Positions 10,047-21,815 are shown, counted from the stretch's first letter. The stretch is 64,000 nt of DNA from Rhododendron vialii (GCF_030253575.1 NC_080557.1:48777501-48841500), one strand, 5' to 3'. Translations and numbers: made by a program. The notes: a model not told the origin generated them from the letters alone.

Positions 10047-13030
10047 CTTAATTAATACCTGAACAACATCCTCTCCCCTGATAACCCGCCCAAACACAAT
10101 AAGCTTCTCATTCAAATCTGGGATTGGTGCAGTTGTAATATAAAGTTCAAATGCTTCTTTGTCATGTTTGGCCTTTGAAGTACCAAGCATGAAGGCCTCA
10201 TGCTTCACACTGGATAAAAATCACAAGTTCAGTAACCAGAGTAGTATAAGAAAATGCTTTCTCTGAACTCCCTTGGGCTAAAGGGTAACTCCGTGGAGTG
10301 GCTCCAGAGTGGGGGGCAAACCTTGTATCAAGTTGGCTGTTATGCTTTCCTCTCAAAGTCCAATCGTCTGTAGCTCCAGGTCGATCAGTATTACCTCCTT
10401 GAATCACGAAGTTCTTTATTACATGGTGGAAAGGCATCCCCTTGAAGTGACCCCTTTGACTGAAAACAAAAAAGATCTTTTGAATCTGACTTTAATTATT
10501 TTACAATCAAATCCAAAAGTGCCCTTCGAGGAGGAAGCGTTAGTGCCTGCCAAGAATATTGCAAGTGATTCCACTACATGGAGAGAATGCAACAAGTAAA
10601 AGCACAACTTTCATAGTACAAAACTCAAGTCAATAACACGAACTCTGCCACAGCTGGACAATAACCCCCATTCTGAACATACAGCTAAAAGAGTACGAAG
10701 ATGTTTACAGTTCCCCTGAAATTCGCTGATCCAACATCAGTTACTGAACATTAACCATTTTTAGTATGGAATTAACTTGCAACTTACATGCTCCCAGGCT
10801 AAAAAAAATCTACTGCATAGTGAATCCTTTCCATCAATTTGATATATTTGTTAGACAAATCATTAGTATAGCCGTGGAGACTACTTACGTCAGGTATATT
10901 TCAAAAGTTGACCATCTGGAATGGCCAGGAAAATACAGAAAGCCGATACACGAATCTAATCTGCTTCAAGGGGTAAGTATGAAACTCCAAAGTGTCAACT
11001 CACTCAACTTTCCACAATGCTTAAGCTCCAACTATGAGATGACACATTCGAAAAGCATAAAGGGAATAGAAACACTGAAACCTTGTCCACAGCTAATGAG
11101 GCAAATTATCGAAGCGTCAACGAAGAAATATTGTCTACTAAGAAGCTGCGTGAACAATGGAATAATATACCCCAACAATGGATAAAAATAGTGTTTAGTA
11201 TGGTACCCACCACAAGTCAATAAATTCGTCAACAGCCTCGGGAGAACCTTCCTTGTATAACTCGACCGTTATTGAGCCTTTTGAGGTATTCAAAATCTGT
11301 CAAATGGAGAAAAAAATACACGAGCATACCAACATGCAATAGATAAGAACACACCCCCTACTGCAGCATAACTTACTTTACTTGCAGAAAAAGATAAAAT
11401 AACACACAAAATAAATTGAAAAGAAGAGCAAAAGAATGAACACTGAGCAAACAACAATCTAAGAATTGGAGAACTAAATGAAACATCATCACCAAAGCTC
11501 ATATTGGTATCGAAAGATGGCAGCGTTGACTAAGTAGTAAGGGAATGTTTTGTAGAGCAGACACAAACATAAAAGTAGTACCTAGCAACCGCCTTTAAAA
11601 TATAAACCAAAAGTAGTTATAAATGCTCAGCTTACAAAGTAACTTACAGCATATCTAGGGACATCAGTTTTCTTTGAATCTGCAATAACATTGTCACCCT
11701 GTAGCACCGAAAGGACCAGACATTGAGAAAAAGGTTATGTAATTGGTCATGATCAATTGAAAGCAAATTCCTCAAACCTTGAAGGCATGAAGACCATAAA
11801 AAGAACAAATACACAAACAGACAACTACATCTTTGAAACTATCAATGAAGTCATTAATAATTAATATCACTGGAAATTGAAGAAAAGTGGAATCTTTCAG
11901 ATCTGTCATTTTCCAGTAAGTAATCAGTATTCTTACCAGACAAATATTCAACAAGAAGCTAGAAAGAAAAAAACTTTCTCCAAAAAATTGTACCTCAAAA
12001 TCTGACAAGTGATCGTCTTCTTGAACTCTTGACCTAAACACAAGTTAGAAAGTATACATCAGAATATGTCACTGCTTTTCTTCTGTGTTACATGGACTAG
12101 TTGCAGGTGTTGGTGCAGGCATGTGTCTAAGTGTTGGGATACATTTAATTTCCATCAGAAGGACATATGGACAGACCAAATTATCCGCATCTCTTAGTAT
12201 ATTTCTTCCATATTCTAGGGTAACTTGTGTTTACAATGTGCTTCAGGCATTACCTGCATAGCATAGGAGTCTGGGCATAGTCCACTGTTAGTTCAAAACA
12301 TTTTAGACACGCATCATATCCTTGTCTGATCGTGAAGTGTCCGACAGTCCGACATACGCACATGTTGAAAAATCCATGTAACATAGCTTTTCTTTCCTTC
12401 TTTGCTTGTCAAGTTATGGTTACAATATATAGAAACATTTAGCAAGTGCCTTAATTAAAAACAACAAAGCTATTCAATAACAAATCTAACGCTTGGGTTG
12501 TTCCTAATTTTAGATTTTGCAATCGTCCTAAAAGGCTTCACAATTCCAGAAGGCTTTTATTTAAACTTGTAGAGGTATTTCACCAAAATCTCAAGATTCA
12601 TAAAATCTGGTTAAGTTAACCAAGAATGCCAAGGGGCTAAGAGCCTGAGACCCATGTCCCGTTCCAAACATTTTGGAAAATGAACTCAATTTCTCCTGCA
12701 GCAAAACTTGTGAAATCTTCTCTCAAACTATTCCCAGAATGTTCTCAAATGTACAATACAAATATCTGAATTGCTCTCGCCGGGCAAAACGAAGAAAAAG
12801 ATACACTATATTAGTGGCACCAATTCCCATTTTGCTACCATAACAACCATAAATCCACAGTTGAAGATTCCAACAAACCTCTGAGACCAATGTCTGTAAG
12901 TAGCAAACAGGAAATACACTGTCACGATCGCAATTAAGCTGTATACAATAACTGCAGTAACACTGATACGACTTGGACCCTTCTTCTTCTTGCTTTGTTG
13001 TAGTAGAGCTTGAGGTTTGATCCTCGCCAT
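9221..13030 (-). CDS. CYP21-4: membrane-anchored cyclophilin-like protein (CYP21-4 type)
   Basis: Cyclophilin-fold protein with an N-terminal signal anchor. Arabidopsis and rice members of this branch are placed in the secretory pathway/Golgi. Exons in transcript order: 13030-12879, 12033-11994, 11698-11648, 11296-11211, 10459-10322, 10209-10059, 9307-9221. All phases agree and give 234 residues. It begins [20 protein letters not shown], then a membrane span at about 25-43, a short stem, and the cyclophilin-like domain from about 79 ([20 protein letters not shown]) to the end ([14 protein letters not shown] near 207-220). Several PPIase active-site positions are changed: the catalytic Arg of the FHR motif is His (PFHHVIKNF), and the Trp-bearing loop reads [18 protein letters not shown] with no Trp. 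Phe and Gln of NFVIQGG are kept. Isomerase activity is therefore doubtful, and a chaperone or scaffold role is possible. Intron 6 carries a long microsatellite beside its donor. Confidence 0.92.
9964..10046. repeat. (GA)n microsatellite of about 41 units in cyclophilin intron 6
   Basis: An uninterrupted GA run ends at 10046, only about a dozen bases from the splice donor at 10057-10058. In transcript sense it is a (CU)n tract immediately downstream of the 5' splice site. Confidence 0.97.
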
Positions 13031-14375
13031 GACGGGTAAGCCTCACTCCAAGTGCAACAAAATCAAACGAGCCACAACAACCCTGGCAGTTGAAATAAAA
13101 CCTAACATGACCAAATAAAGCAATTCGAAAGCAGCAATCAAGAATACCAAACAAGGGTTCAAAATATTCTTCACATAGGTGATCCAATCGCCGCAAACCT
13201 GGAAACTTCTGACACACACACACACCAGTAACGTGAATTCAAGAGGATCTAAAGTTTGAGAATGTGATTCCCAAGACATAGGCGCACTCGCTGCGCTCCA
13301 TTTAAAGAAAATAAAAGAAAAAAGAGCCAACACATACGACTCAGGGAAGAAGAATTTGAAGCTTTAAATGTCCCCTAGCATTTTTCCTTCCATTAAAAAT
13401 TCGGATCCAATCGATCCAAATACGTACATGGTAACCACATAAGGAATGAGAATTACGTTCCAGATGCAGCAATTGAATAGAATGTTTAAGTACATACCTA
13501 ATTGATGGGAATCTCTCCGCTTTGGGGTTTGAGAAGGGAGACGGTCGGGAAGTTCTGTCAGTGTTGTTCAAATTGGGTTGCCTCTTCGTTTCCTCTCATA
13601 TATCACGCGTATAACCAATTAGTTTGACTGTTGAATTAAGAGCCGGAGCGGATTAAAAAAAAGAAAGAAAAGAATTAAGAGCCGGAGGAAAAAAAAAAAA
13701 AAAAGCCTATTTTTTTTCCCTGGGCCTCCTAAACAGAAACCACTGGATATAAAATGTACCACTGCGTAATTTTCCATGAATTTTCTAGTCTCAATGAAAA
13801 TTGTCAATCTATCTTTGACCAACTAAGAATTAGTTTGAGATGTGTGTAAGTTAGAGGTAACTTTTATAGCGTCCAGGGAGAAAGTCACCCCATAAATTAT
13901 GTTTAGATTATATATATTTTTTAACGGCAAAAAAGAATTTTATTAATATTTGAAAATAAATTACAAAGATTAAAATGACTCTAAGCACAAAGCATCAAAG
14001 CGGTGCAAGAGCGAACCCACAAGAGAAGACGCCCCTCCCTTCGACAATCATACGCCGCCAGGAACTTGAAGGAAAAAATAACAACCCGAAAGTGACAAGA
14101 AGCCAAAAGGTGCTGATATTTCCAAACTATCTTCGTTAATACTATCAAAATTTTAGTGCGACAAAACCTTGCATCATATCTAACAAAACTCTTATGCACT
14201 AAAATTTGTGATATAAAAAAAAAAAAAACAATGATATCATCATATAATTTTTAAGGATTAACAGCATAATTTTTTTTTCAGCTGCGTTTTCCTTTTCCTT
14301 CTTTTCTGTCCCTTAGCCTTGACAAAGCCAGAAGTCGATCACACCAGTAAATAAAAGTCTCAGCATTTACGCTAA

Positions 14376-14543
14376 ATGCACATTATGGGAAAATGAAAAT
14401 GAAAATGACAGCCAATGACGTGTTTTGATAATTAATACCAGTCAAAGACATGTTGAGAACATTTGTTAATGCTGAAAATGTCCTTGGCTGATATTAATTA
14501 TCAAAACACGTCCTGGGCCGTCATTTTCCCATGCATTATTGCA
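14376..14543. mobile_element. palindromic MITE
   Basis: The ends are inverted repeats: ATGGGAAAATGA and ACGTGTTTTGATAATTAATA on the left answer TATTAATTATCAAAACACGT and TCATTTTCCCAT on the right. Length is about 170 bp with no coding capacity. Exact termini and target duplication were not resolved. Confidence 0.65.
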
Positions 14544-15478
14544 TATTGGGACGGAATGTGTATTTCCAATTATGGGTCGATTGGCAATTAATTGCCAAAT
14601 GAATCAAAGCTTCATACTATAATTGAGAAGTTTCACTCTATTCTATCCGTAGATTTTCATTAAAATGTGAAGCAAATTGCAACAAACTTATACAGTATTT
14701 TTAGATTGAATATTTACCTACACAATGTGCATCATATATACCCTTCAACTTCAACTCAAATTTCAGTTTTGTATCTCTCATGCTTCAAATGCAGCAACTT
14801 GAACTCCATACTTGTAAGCATATATTATTACAAGAGATTGTACAGCGAGCTTTGCATTTATTTAGAGTAAAATCTATGAGTAGCTATATAGCTTGGAACG
14901 TAAAGAGACATTCTAATTCTTCAGAATACATGCAAACATAAGCAATATCGAGGACACAGAAACATAAGCAATACCGAGAACAAAATTTACAATAGGGAAA
15001 AGTTCCAGTATAAAGTAGTATTTTCGTTGAATGTTTTACATTGATATATAGAACAAGATAGTAAAAGTAAAAAGCTCTTCAAGTCAAGAAACACAAGACT
15101 AGTTAAAATGAACCCCTTAGTTGTGGAACTCAAATTGGGATTAGTGCAGCTTACTTTGTAATAGATCAAAAGGAAGAAACTATTGTAGGGAAATCGATGT
15201 AAATGATCAAGACAACAAATATATAACAAGACACCCACATTTGGATCAAGAGACACAACCCACCTAATGCTGCAATAAATGTCTATTTATCAAATATATC
15301 CATTCTAACAAGAAATTAATATACAATTTTTACTGTATTGGTGGCATTAAGTACCAAAAAAAAAAATGGCATAAGAAGTTGAACCATCCCTCACACCACA
15401 AGTCAGAAGGGTTAGACATGAAAACCAAATCCTTGTTTAGGACAATAGTAAGCACTTAAGCCGTAGACTCAGATTCCT

Positions 15479-15699
15479 GGACCCGGGGACCCTGCCGAGC
15501 GGCACCCCTGCCAAACGGGTGCCGAGCGGCCAATCTGGCCGTTCATCTCGGAATCAACGGCCCGGATCTAAACATCTTTTTCCTTTTCCTTTATTTTTTT
15601 TTTAAATCCGTTCGGTACCTTTACATCTGGGCCGTCCAAAACACTTTTGGACGGCCGAGATGTGCTCGGCACCCCTGCTTGGCAGGGTCTCCAGGTCCT
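15479..15699. mobile_element. GC-rich MITE with 8-bp target duplication
   Basis: Terminal inverted repeats GGACCCGGGGACCCTGCC and GGCAGGGTCTCCAGGTCC bound 221 bp that is strikingly GC-rich against its AT-rich surroundings. AGATTCCT occurs directly at both flanks (15471-15478 and 15700-15707). Internal inverted repeats around GGCCGTCCAAAA add further foldback. An 8-bp duplication is consistent with hAT; a 9-bp Mutator-type duplication is not supported. Confidence 0.75.
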
Positions 15700-16357
15700 A
15701 GATTCCTAACGTATACAATATCTCCTTTTCCTCCTTCCTCTTCTGCCTCTTGTGGTGACATTGGGAGCACAATCTCAATCTTTTTGAAAGTTATTATCTA
15801 TCTTCAACTTTTCACCATAAAACTCTACATGTAAAGTTTAGAAACAATGGAAAAAAGTCATGTTGTTAAATGTGTGGAATTATACAAGAAAAGAGTGGAT
15901 GACAGAAAGACTAATCGAATAAGTTGGACCTTTTACACGATAGGCATAAGGTGGAGGACATGCTTTCGAACTAATGCATACAGAATGCATCGAGTTTGAG
16001 ACATGACCAAGCGAACAATGTAGATATTTCGAACCAACATAAACCAACTTGGTCTCCAGAGTTCATGCAACTTGAAATAAAATTATAAGCTATAATGAAT
16101 TAAATGGTAAAGGTATAATAGTAATATAGCAATCAATATTATATATTATAGCAAGAGAGCTGATGTAAACGGTTTCTGTCTCAACTCCTTACATAGATTT
16201 CCAAGTTGCAATCTGTTTGAAAAGCCCGTCCCTTAAATAGCACTAGAATTAAGAGAGAACAAACAAAAAGACCAAACACGTAGTAGTTTATAACTTCCTA
16301 TCACCAAATATAGCCATTTGTTCAAGAGAAGCACACAGGTTGCAAGGACAAATCTCA

Positions 16358-18958
16358 TCACCGCCCCTTTGGATTGACAATCTGTGAGAAGATATCATCA
16401 GTGCTATCTTCTGATTCCTTTTCATCATGCTCACTTCCGAGGCTCAAAGTACTCCTGTGCATTGCCAAAAAGCTGTTGTGGTCAATTTCTTCAGTCTGAT
16501 CATAATCTACGCTTCCTGTAGTTGGTTTCCTCACACTGCCTTCTGGGTTTTCATGCATTTGGAGAGCAAATTCAAGATTCCACAGCACATCACCCATGGA
16601 GGGGCGATCCGTTCCGTGATCAGCCAAACACTTCTCAGCCATTTCTGCAAACTTTTTCAAACACTCTGGGCTTATCTTCCCCTTGAGCTGGGGATCGATG
16701 ATGTCTTCTAGAGTTCCTTTCCTTTGGCAATGGAGCGCCCAATCAGCAAGACTAACTTGTTCCTTCGGAAGGCTTGGATTCAGAGCCGGCCTCGCACACA
16801 AGGCCTCGAAAAGAACAACTCCGAAGGAGTAGACGTCGGATTTCTCAGTCAATTGCTGCCTCCTGAAATACTCAGGATCCAAGTAACCAAAGCTACCCTT
16901 CACCACTGTACTAACATGCCCTTGATTCATGTTAGGTCCTGTTTTGGACAGCCCGAAATCTGACACTTTGGCAACCCACTTCTCGTCTAACAGAATGTTT
17001 GTGGTCTTGACATCCCTGTGGATGATAGTGTACTTGGCCCCGGTGTGGAGATAATGAAGTCCTCTAGCTGCTCCAATGCAAATCTCTAACCTTTGCTTCC
17101 ATGAGAGGGTAATTTTGTTGCCCTTGTAAAGATGCTCCCTCATAGTTCCGTGTCCCATGTAATCATAAACCAAGACCATCTCATTATTTTCTTCACAATA
17201 CCCAATCAGAGAAACCAAATGCCTATGTCTCAGCTTCGAAAGCATCTCAATTTCAGTTATGAACTCGTTAACACCTTGCTCAGAAGAGGGGTTTGATCGT
17301 TTAATAGCCACTTTGGTATCTCCATCAACGATGCCCTTGTAAACCTTCCCAAATCCGCCAACTCCGATAACATTAGACTCATCGAAATTTTTGGTCGCAT
17401 TTTTTATTTCCACCAAGGAGAAGTACCGGCAGTTGCTGGCAGCATCAGATGAAATGTTGGTGCTTCCGTGGCTCTTTCCAGAGATTGTCGATTTGGTTCC
17501 TGAAGTATGGGAGTTGGTGTAGAGTGGCAGCCAACTGGAATTGTGAGATTGGCTTCCGGGGAGTTTGCTTTTCTTTTTATAGCCAATGAGCGCCGCCGCC
17601 ACAAAAGCAAAAGCCGCGGCTCCTCCTGCAGCCCCGCCAATTAAGGCGGTGGTGTAAGTTTTCTTATTGGAATCAGAAGCGAAAGGCTTTTTGGCTGCCT
17701 CTTCTAGCTGCTTCTTCATCATGTCGGATATGGTTGGATTGGGGCCTGCCAAATTTGAATTCGAGTCGCTGAGCTTGAATATCTCCAACCCATTCAGAAT
17801 CGCATCGAAATACTCGGGCTTCATTGTGTTGGTAGGCGACAGCGCGAGCCAAAGCATGTCCTCGCCTTGTCCATCAGAAACATAAATGGTGTAATCTTTG
17901 TAAAACGGAATCCCCATCCCGCCTGACCACGCAATCACATCTGCATCTTGGACAGCGGTTTGGTTGTTGATGTAAACGTTGAAAACCCGCTGGTTGATCT
18001 TGCTCAATTGGTACTCACAGAAATGAAGCCTCACCAGATATGTGAAATTTGCATCAACTTGGAAAGCCCACGTGAGATTATACTTTTTGTTGATATTGGG
18101 ATCCATACCCATTTGCCTTGAAGTGCTGTACACATCAATTGGTGCAATGGCTGCTGAAAAATTCTTGTAATTGATCGTGACATTGTTGTCCGCCTGACTT
18201 GTCAAACCCATGGCGCCGCTGTAAATATAAGGAGAATCATCGTACCAACTCCGGACTAAACCAAATGAGTCGTTAGTCGGAGGTATATATTGGCCTCCCA
18301 CGTTCAATCTCCACATTGTTTGGATATTCGCGGAAGAGGTATCAAGGGGTTGGTCATCAAACCCCACCATTACGGCAGAATCGAACAAGTTTGGCGTTGG
18401 AATAACCTCTATCCCATTGACAAAGGCAAAAGATCCATTCTTATCTGAAGGCTTGAAAGTGACTGTCAGAGAATCGTTGTTTGAAGGGGCTAAAGAGAAT
18501 TCTCTCATAATGTACGCCTGTGTGTTAGCCTGAGCTGTAATGGAAGCGCTGAAATTATTCAGGAGAGTGACCCCACCGGCAATGACCGAGAAGTAGGAGC
18601 TGGTAGTATTGAAGTTGGTGTAAGAAGATGGGTAGAAATGGAGCCTCAAAATATATCGACTTGTTCCATTAACCGGGAATTTATAAGCCGTTTCAGCAGT
18701 GAAAATTCTCCCCTTCATGTATGGGATTTCGGATGTCAACGAAGGGTCTTGGACTAGAGCTACAGACTCAACCGATTTGTCAGAAGACACGAGGTACTTG
18801 GAATCCGATTCCCATTTCCTACCATCGGTATCGGTGCCACCGTCTTTGTTGCCACAACTCAATACCAACGGCGTTGGGACCGAGCTCGATACTTTGAGGG
18901 AATTGAAAACAAGAAGTAGGGAAATAATAGAAAACAAAACATGGGTATTGGTTTTCAT
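16358..18958 (-). CDS. ANX1/2-like: CrRLK1L receptor-like kinase, ANXUR/FERONIA clade
   Basis: Plasma-membrane receptor kinase with a malectin-like ectodomain. The clade perceives RALF peptides and monitors the cell wall in pollen tubes (ANXUR) or more widely (FERONIA). It is intronless, as is usual for the family, and 866 residues long. Start is the ATG at 18958; an upstream in-frame TTG was ignored. Layout: signal peptide about 1-26, tandem malectin-like region about 33-395 with many N-glycosylation sites, membrane span about 437-460, kinase about 520-800. Seen motifs: GVGGFGKVYKG loop (532-542), VAIK lysine 553, HRDVKTTN (647-654), DFG (667-669), YLDPEYFRRQQLTEKSDVYS. All catalytic residues are intact, so it should be an active kinase. 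The C-terminus FSQIVNPKGR, the juxtamembrane NCRYFSLVEIKNATKNFDES and SNPSSEQG after the lysine match the ANXUR branch better than FERONIA, but the paralogue is not certain. Confidence 0.95.
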   Translation of the reverse strand: MKTNTHVLFSIISLLLVFNSLKVSSSVPTPLVLSCGNKDGGTDTDGRKWESDSKYLVSSDKSVESVALVQDPSLTSEIPYMKGRIFTAETAYKFPVNGTSRYILRLHFYPSSYTNFNTTSSYFSVIAGGVTLLNNFSASITAQANTQAYIMREFSLAPSNNDSLTVTFKPSDKNGSFAFVNGIEVIPTPNLFDSAVMVGFDDQPLDTSSANIQTMWRLNVGGQYIPPTNDSFGLVRSWYDDSPYIYSGAMGLTSQADNNVTINYKNFSAAIAPIDVYSTSRQMGMDPNINKKYNLTWAFQVDANFTYLVRLHFCEYQLSKINQRVFNVYINNQTAVQDADVIAWSGGMGIPFYKDYTIYVSDGQGEDMLWLALSPTNTMKPEYFDAILNGLEIFKLSDSNSNLAGPNPTISDMMKKQLEEAAKKPFASDSNKKTYTTALIGGAAGGAAAFAFVAAALIGYKKKSKLPGSQSHNSSWLPLYTNSHTSGTKSTISGKSHGSTNISSDAASNCRYFSLVEIKNATKNFDESNVIGVGGFGKVYKGIVDGDTKVAIKRSNPSSEQGVNEFITEIEMLSKLRHRHLVSLIGYCEENNEMVLVYDYMGHGTMREHLYKGNKITLSWKQRLEICIGAARGLHYLHTGAKYTIIHRDVKTTNILLDEKWVAKVSDFGLSKTGPNMNQGHVSTVVKGSFGYLDPEYFRRQQLTEKSDVYSFGVVLFEALCARPALNPSLPKEQVSLADWALHCQRKGTLEDIIDPQLKGKISPECLKKFAEMAEKCLADHGTDRPSMGDVLWNLEFALQMHENPEGSVRKPTTGSVDYDQTEEIDHNSFLAMHRSTLSLGSEHDEKESEDSTDDIFSQIVNPKGR

Positions 18959-19438
18959 GGCTACAGAGCAAAACAAAAGAAGTAATTACAAACCCTCTAT
19001 GGAAGAGGGATGAATTGGCGTACAGGAAAACAGAGGAGGCTTTGGAGGGGAAAATAGAGGGGAAAAAGTTTTCCTGTACGCCTAAAAGAACTACAATTTC
19101 TTTTTCTTGTTTTTTTTTTTTCTCTTGGTAGCTCAAGGGTTTGAACTAGACCATCTCTTTTCTTTCGTCAATGGAGGTTCAACGCTGTGGCAGGTTAACC
19201 CGGATTACCGGGGATAGTACCAGGGAAAAGAAGAGATTTATGAATCGATAAGGCATTTGAGGTTGTCTTTGTTTTCTCTCTCCTTTCTGTGTTCATCAAT
19301 TGCTCTCCTATGGGAAGGTGAATGGGTGAGAGTGAATTTCGTAATGAGACTTTTCTGGTTGGTTCTTGAAGGCTTGTTGACATCCGGGTCTTCTGCATTT
19401 CATTGGCGTGTAGCTATTTACGTCAGTGAACACACATC

Positions 19439-19446
19439 TATTTATA
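19439..19446 (-). promoter_or_regulatory. TATA box candidate for the receptor kinase gene
   Basis: On the minus strand the sequence reads GCTATAAATAGATG, a good plant TATA match. It lies about 480 bases upstream of the ATG, which implies a leader of roughly 450 nt. No initiator evidence is available. Confidence 0.45.
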
Positions 19447-20820
19447 GCTTTGCATGCCTCAAGATATGCAAATTCTGTAACCGTTATTAAACCCGCGAAG
19501 ACGACTAAAGCTCTGGTCTTCCAGATTAAACTTCATGGTTTAACTTTAACCTTCAATCCACTGTCAGACAAATGTATACATGTAGCATTTCATGACAAAG
19601 ACCTTAAGTATAGTGTGGTGAACTCGAAACGAAAACCCATCTACTTTGTTCTTTGAACATATGAGATGTGAGACGAACAGATCACTCAATTATGCTCTTC
19701 CCTTTCTCTATGTTGGTTATTTATTGAGTTTTTTTTCCTCCATATATGGCTTTTGCCTTTCATGAAGTTAAGTATAATTTTTTGCCTGTAATAATTCCTT
19801 TAACAATATGATTGTTCAAGTAATAAATAATGCGGTAAACACCAAAATTTAAAAGGTGAAAAGTATAGTATGTCTTTCTTGCTACAGAAGAGAGAACGTT
19901 TTTTCATAGTTTTAAATTGTATTATTAGGGAAACTTGACTAGGCTTTTATGAGAGGTATAAAAACTTAGTTTTTCCGTTTTTATTTTTATTTTTATTTAT
20001 TTTTATGTTTTTTGCTACTTTTTATCCATGTTTTTTTTATTTGTTTCCCTTAATTAGAAGAACTATAAAATTATTTCAGAAACTACCTTCAAAATAGAGG
20101 AGTTTTTTTTTTGTTATAATTCTGTGACAAACAAGGTAAGTGGAAGGTATATATGTTTGCGTGTTGGTCTCGGTGGGTAATTGGGACAAATTCTCAACCA
20201 ACAAGTACTTGACGAGTTGAATATTTGTCCACCTGCGGATCAAAAAAAAAAAAAAATATTTGTCCACCTGCAACAAACTTGCACAGTCTCAAATTTGATG
20301 GGTTGGCTGAATTTTGGGTTTGAAATGCAGATTAATGCGGGTTGGGTTGGTGATAAACTTCCAAAGAAAAAAGGATTTAAAATAAGATATCAAAAAACAA
20401 GAGTACAAGATTAACAACAATGGTAATTTAAACAAGATAAACAAATGACTTTTTAGATTTAGCAGTTTTTAATGGCAATATGAATGGTATTTTTCAACAC
20501 AATGTGTTTGGTCGGGTTTAAGGTAGTTGAGAGAATATCACTAGTAGTTAACTCAACTCCAACCACGCAGTTTATCACCCGCACAACCCAACCCGTAAAT
20601 CCTTCCCTATCGCAGTTGTTGGGTTGGCTCATGTTGAGTCGCTTTGATGGGTTGACAATATTTTTAGACCCATAATGCTAACTGCTAAGGTAAGTTTATA
20701 GACAGCATATTGAATATGAGTTGAGCTCCCTACTTAAATTCTGATATGCTGAAATATTCATCACTAATGCTTGACTCATACTGTAAAGGACTGGGTTGTC
20801 TTTTCCATTTATTAGTACCT

Positions 20821-21115
20821 GGGAAATACTACAATACACATCCCTTATTTGGGTGTGTATCATATGCACCTTCAAAAATGTTATGAATTATAGAGACAAT
20901 GTTACGAATCGTATTGCTAAAAAGTTACGAATCGTATAAAGGTTACGAGATACCCCAAAATTTATGAATCATAATGAAAATGTTACGAATCGTACTGTTG
21001 AAAGGTTATGAATTCTAGAACAAAAGTTATGAAACACACTAAAATGTTATGAATGAACCTTAAAATAGGTGCATATGATACACTATTTTAAGGAGTGTGT
21101 ATTGTAGACTTTCCC
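20821..21115. mobile_element. MITE with internal ACGAATCGTA-type repeats
   Basis: Inverted termini of about 50 bp: 20821-20870 (GGGAAATACTACAATACACA...) and 21068-21115 (...TGTGTATTGTAGACTTTCCC). Between them a degenerate module of about 20-25 bases, core GTTACGAATCGTA or GTTATGAAT, recurs about eight times. No open frame. The target duplication is unclear. Confidence 0.75.
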
Positions 21116-21465
21116 GTTCACTGTTATTCTTAGATATTGTTAGGATGAATATATATGCAAACAAATGTTAGATTAAAGTCACACCTTGTCCTGAATTTAT
21201 ATTTTTGTTAAAAAAATAATATGGCTTCATTTATGTTGTTTGGTACTCATTACCCATTAGTCTCAGTAGTTTGGATTTTGTTTCTTGTTGTATTTGATGC
21301 TTTTGTTTGATAAATTTATTATTTTCATGATTCGAAGCTTTTATTTCAAATTGCTAAATTTTTCGTTATTTGTGTAAAAAAAATTCTTACTGTTTGAATA
21401 TCGGTAAGTGCCAATCGACTTTCACTCGTGTAAAACTGAGGGTGACCTGTGTCACAGCCCCTCTA

Positions 21466-21815
21466 TATAATGGGCAATGGCCCATAACTAGGATTCCGGC
21501 ATCTAAAGGGCCCAAGGTAACAGTGGGCCTCTTGATGTAGCCATATCAGGCATGAACGCTTTCCAGCGGGGTTGGACCTCCAGGGCAACACGACAACGTT
21601 TTAATACAGACCCGGTACACCCATAAACCCTCGGTTCCCCAAGCCCAACTCCAAGAAAGAGAAACACTAGTCATGTCGTAGTATATCGTATTACGAGTAG
21701 TGGAATAGTATTTTCTGATCTGAAATCTGGAGTACGTAATTGCAAGATCTGCGATGCGATAGCAGCAGCATCTTGTCTTGCTGAAGGAAGTTAGCTAAGT
21801 AGCATCATACGATCA
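21466..21815 (+). promoter_or_regulatory. NOMO promoter region with GGGCC/TGGGC (site II-like) boxes
   Basis: Upstream of the ATG at 21816 there are repeated ATGGGC, GGCCCAT, GGGCCC, TGGGCC and AGCCCA boxes between about 21470 and 21650. This is the pattern usual for TATA-less plant housekeeping promoters. No TATA box stands out. Confidence 0.45.

Larger units (their letters stand above)
13031..16357. other. spacer: cyclophilin promoter side and receptor-kinase 3' flank
   Basis: 13031-13580 probably holds the cyclophilin leader and promoter (CT/GA-rich, no distinct TATA fixed). 13913-14230 looks like the 3' end of an old retroelement: an ACGGCAAAAAAGAATTTTATT block followed by diverged sequence. 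Two MITEs follow at about 14376 and 15479. No coding exon is seen; the short open frames lack recognisable content. Confidence 0.5.
18959..21815. other. divergent promoter region between receptor kinase and NOMO genes
   Basis: Two head-to-head genes share this 2.9-kb spacer. 18959-19450 is the receptor-kinase leader and core promoter. 19500-20820 is AT-rich with no recognised gene; a GGGTTGGC-type motif recurs near 20300, 20620 and 20650. 20821-21115 is a MITE. The NOMO promoter follows it. Confidence 0.6.

Noticed and set aside
9806-10208. Frames made of RERERE or SLSLSL around 9960-10050
   Set aside because: They are translations of the (GA)n microsatellite inside an intron.
16358-18976. 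Receptor kinase start at 18976
   Set aside because: The codon there is TTG. The first ATG (18958) begins directly with a normal signal peptide.
20821-21115. CRISPR-like array from the repeated GTTACGAATCGTA words
   Set aside because: The repeats are degenerate, spacers are irregular, and the whole lies between inverted termini in a plant genome. It is a MITE.
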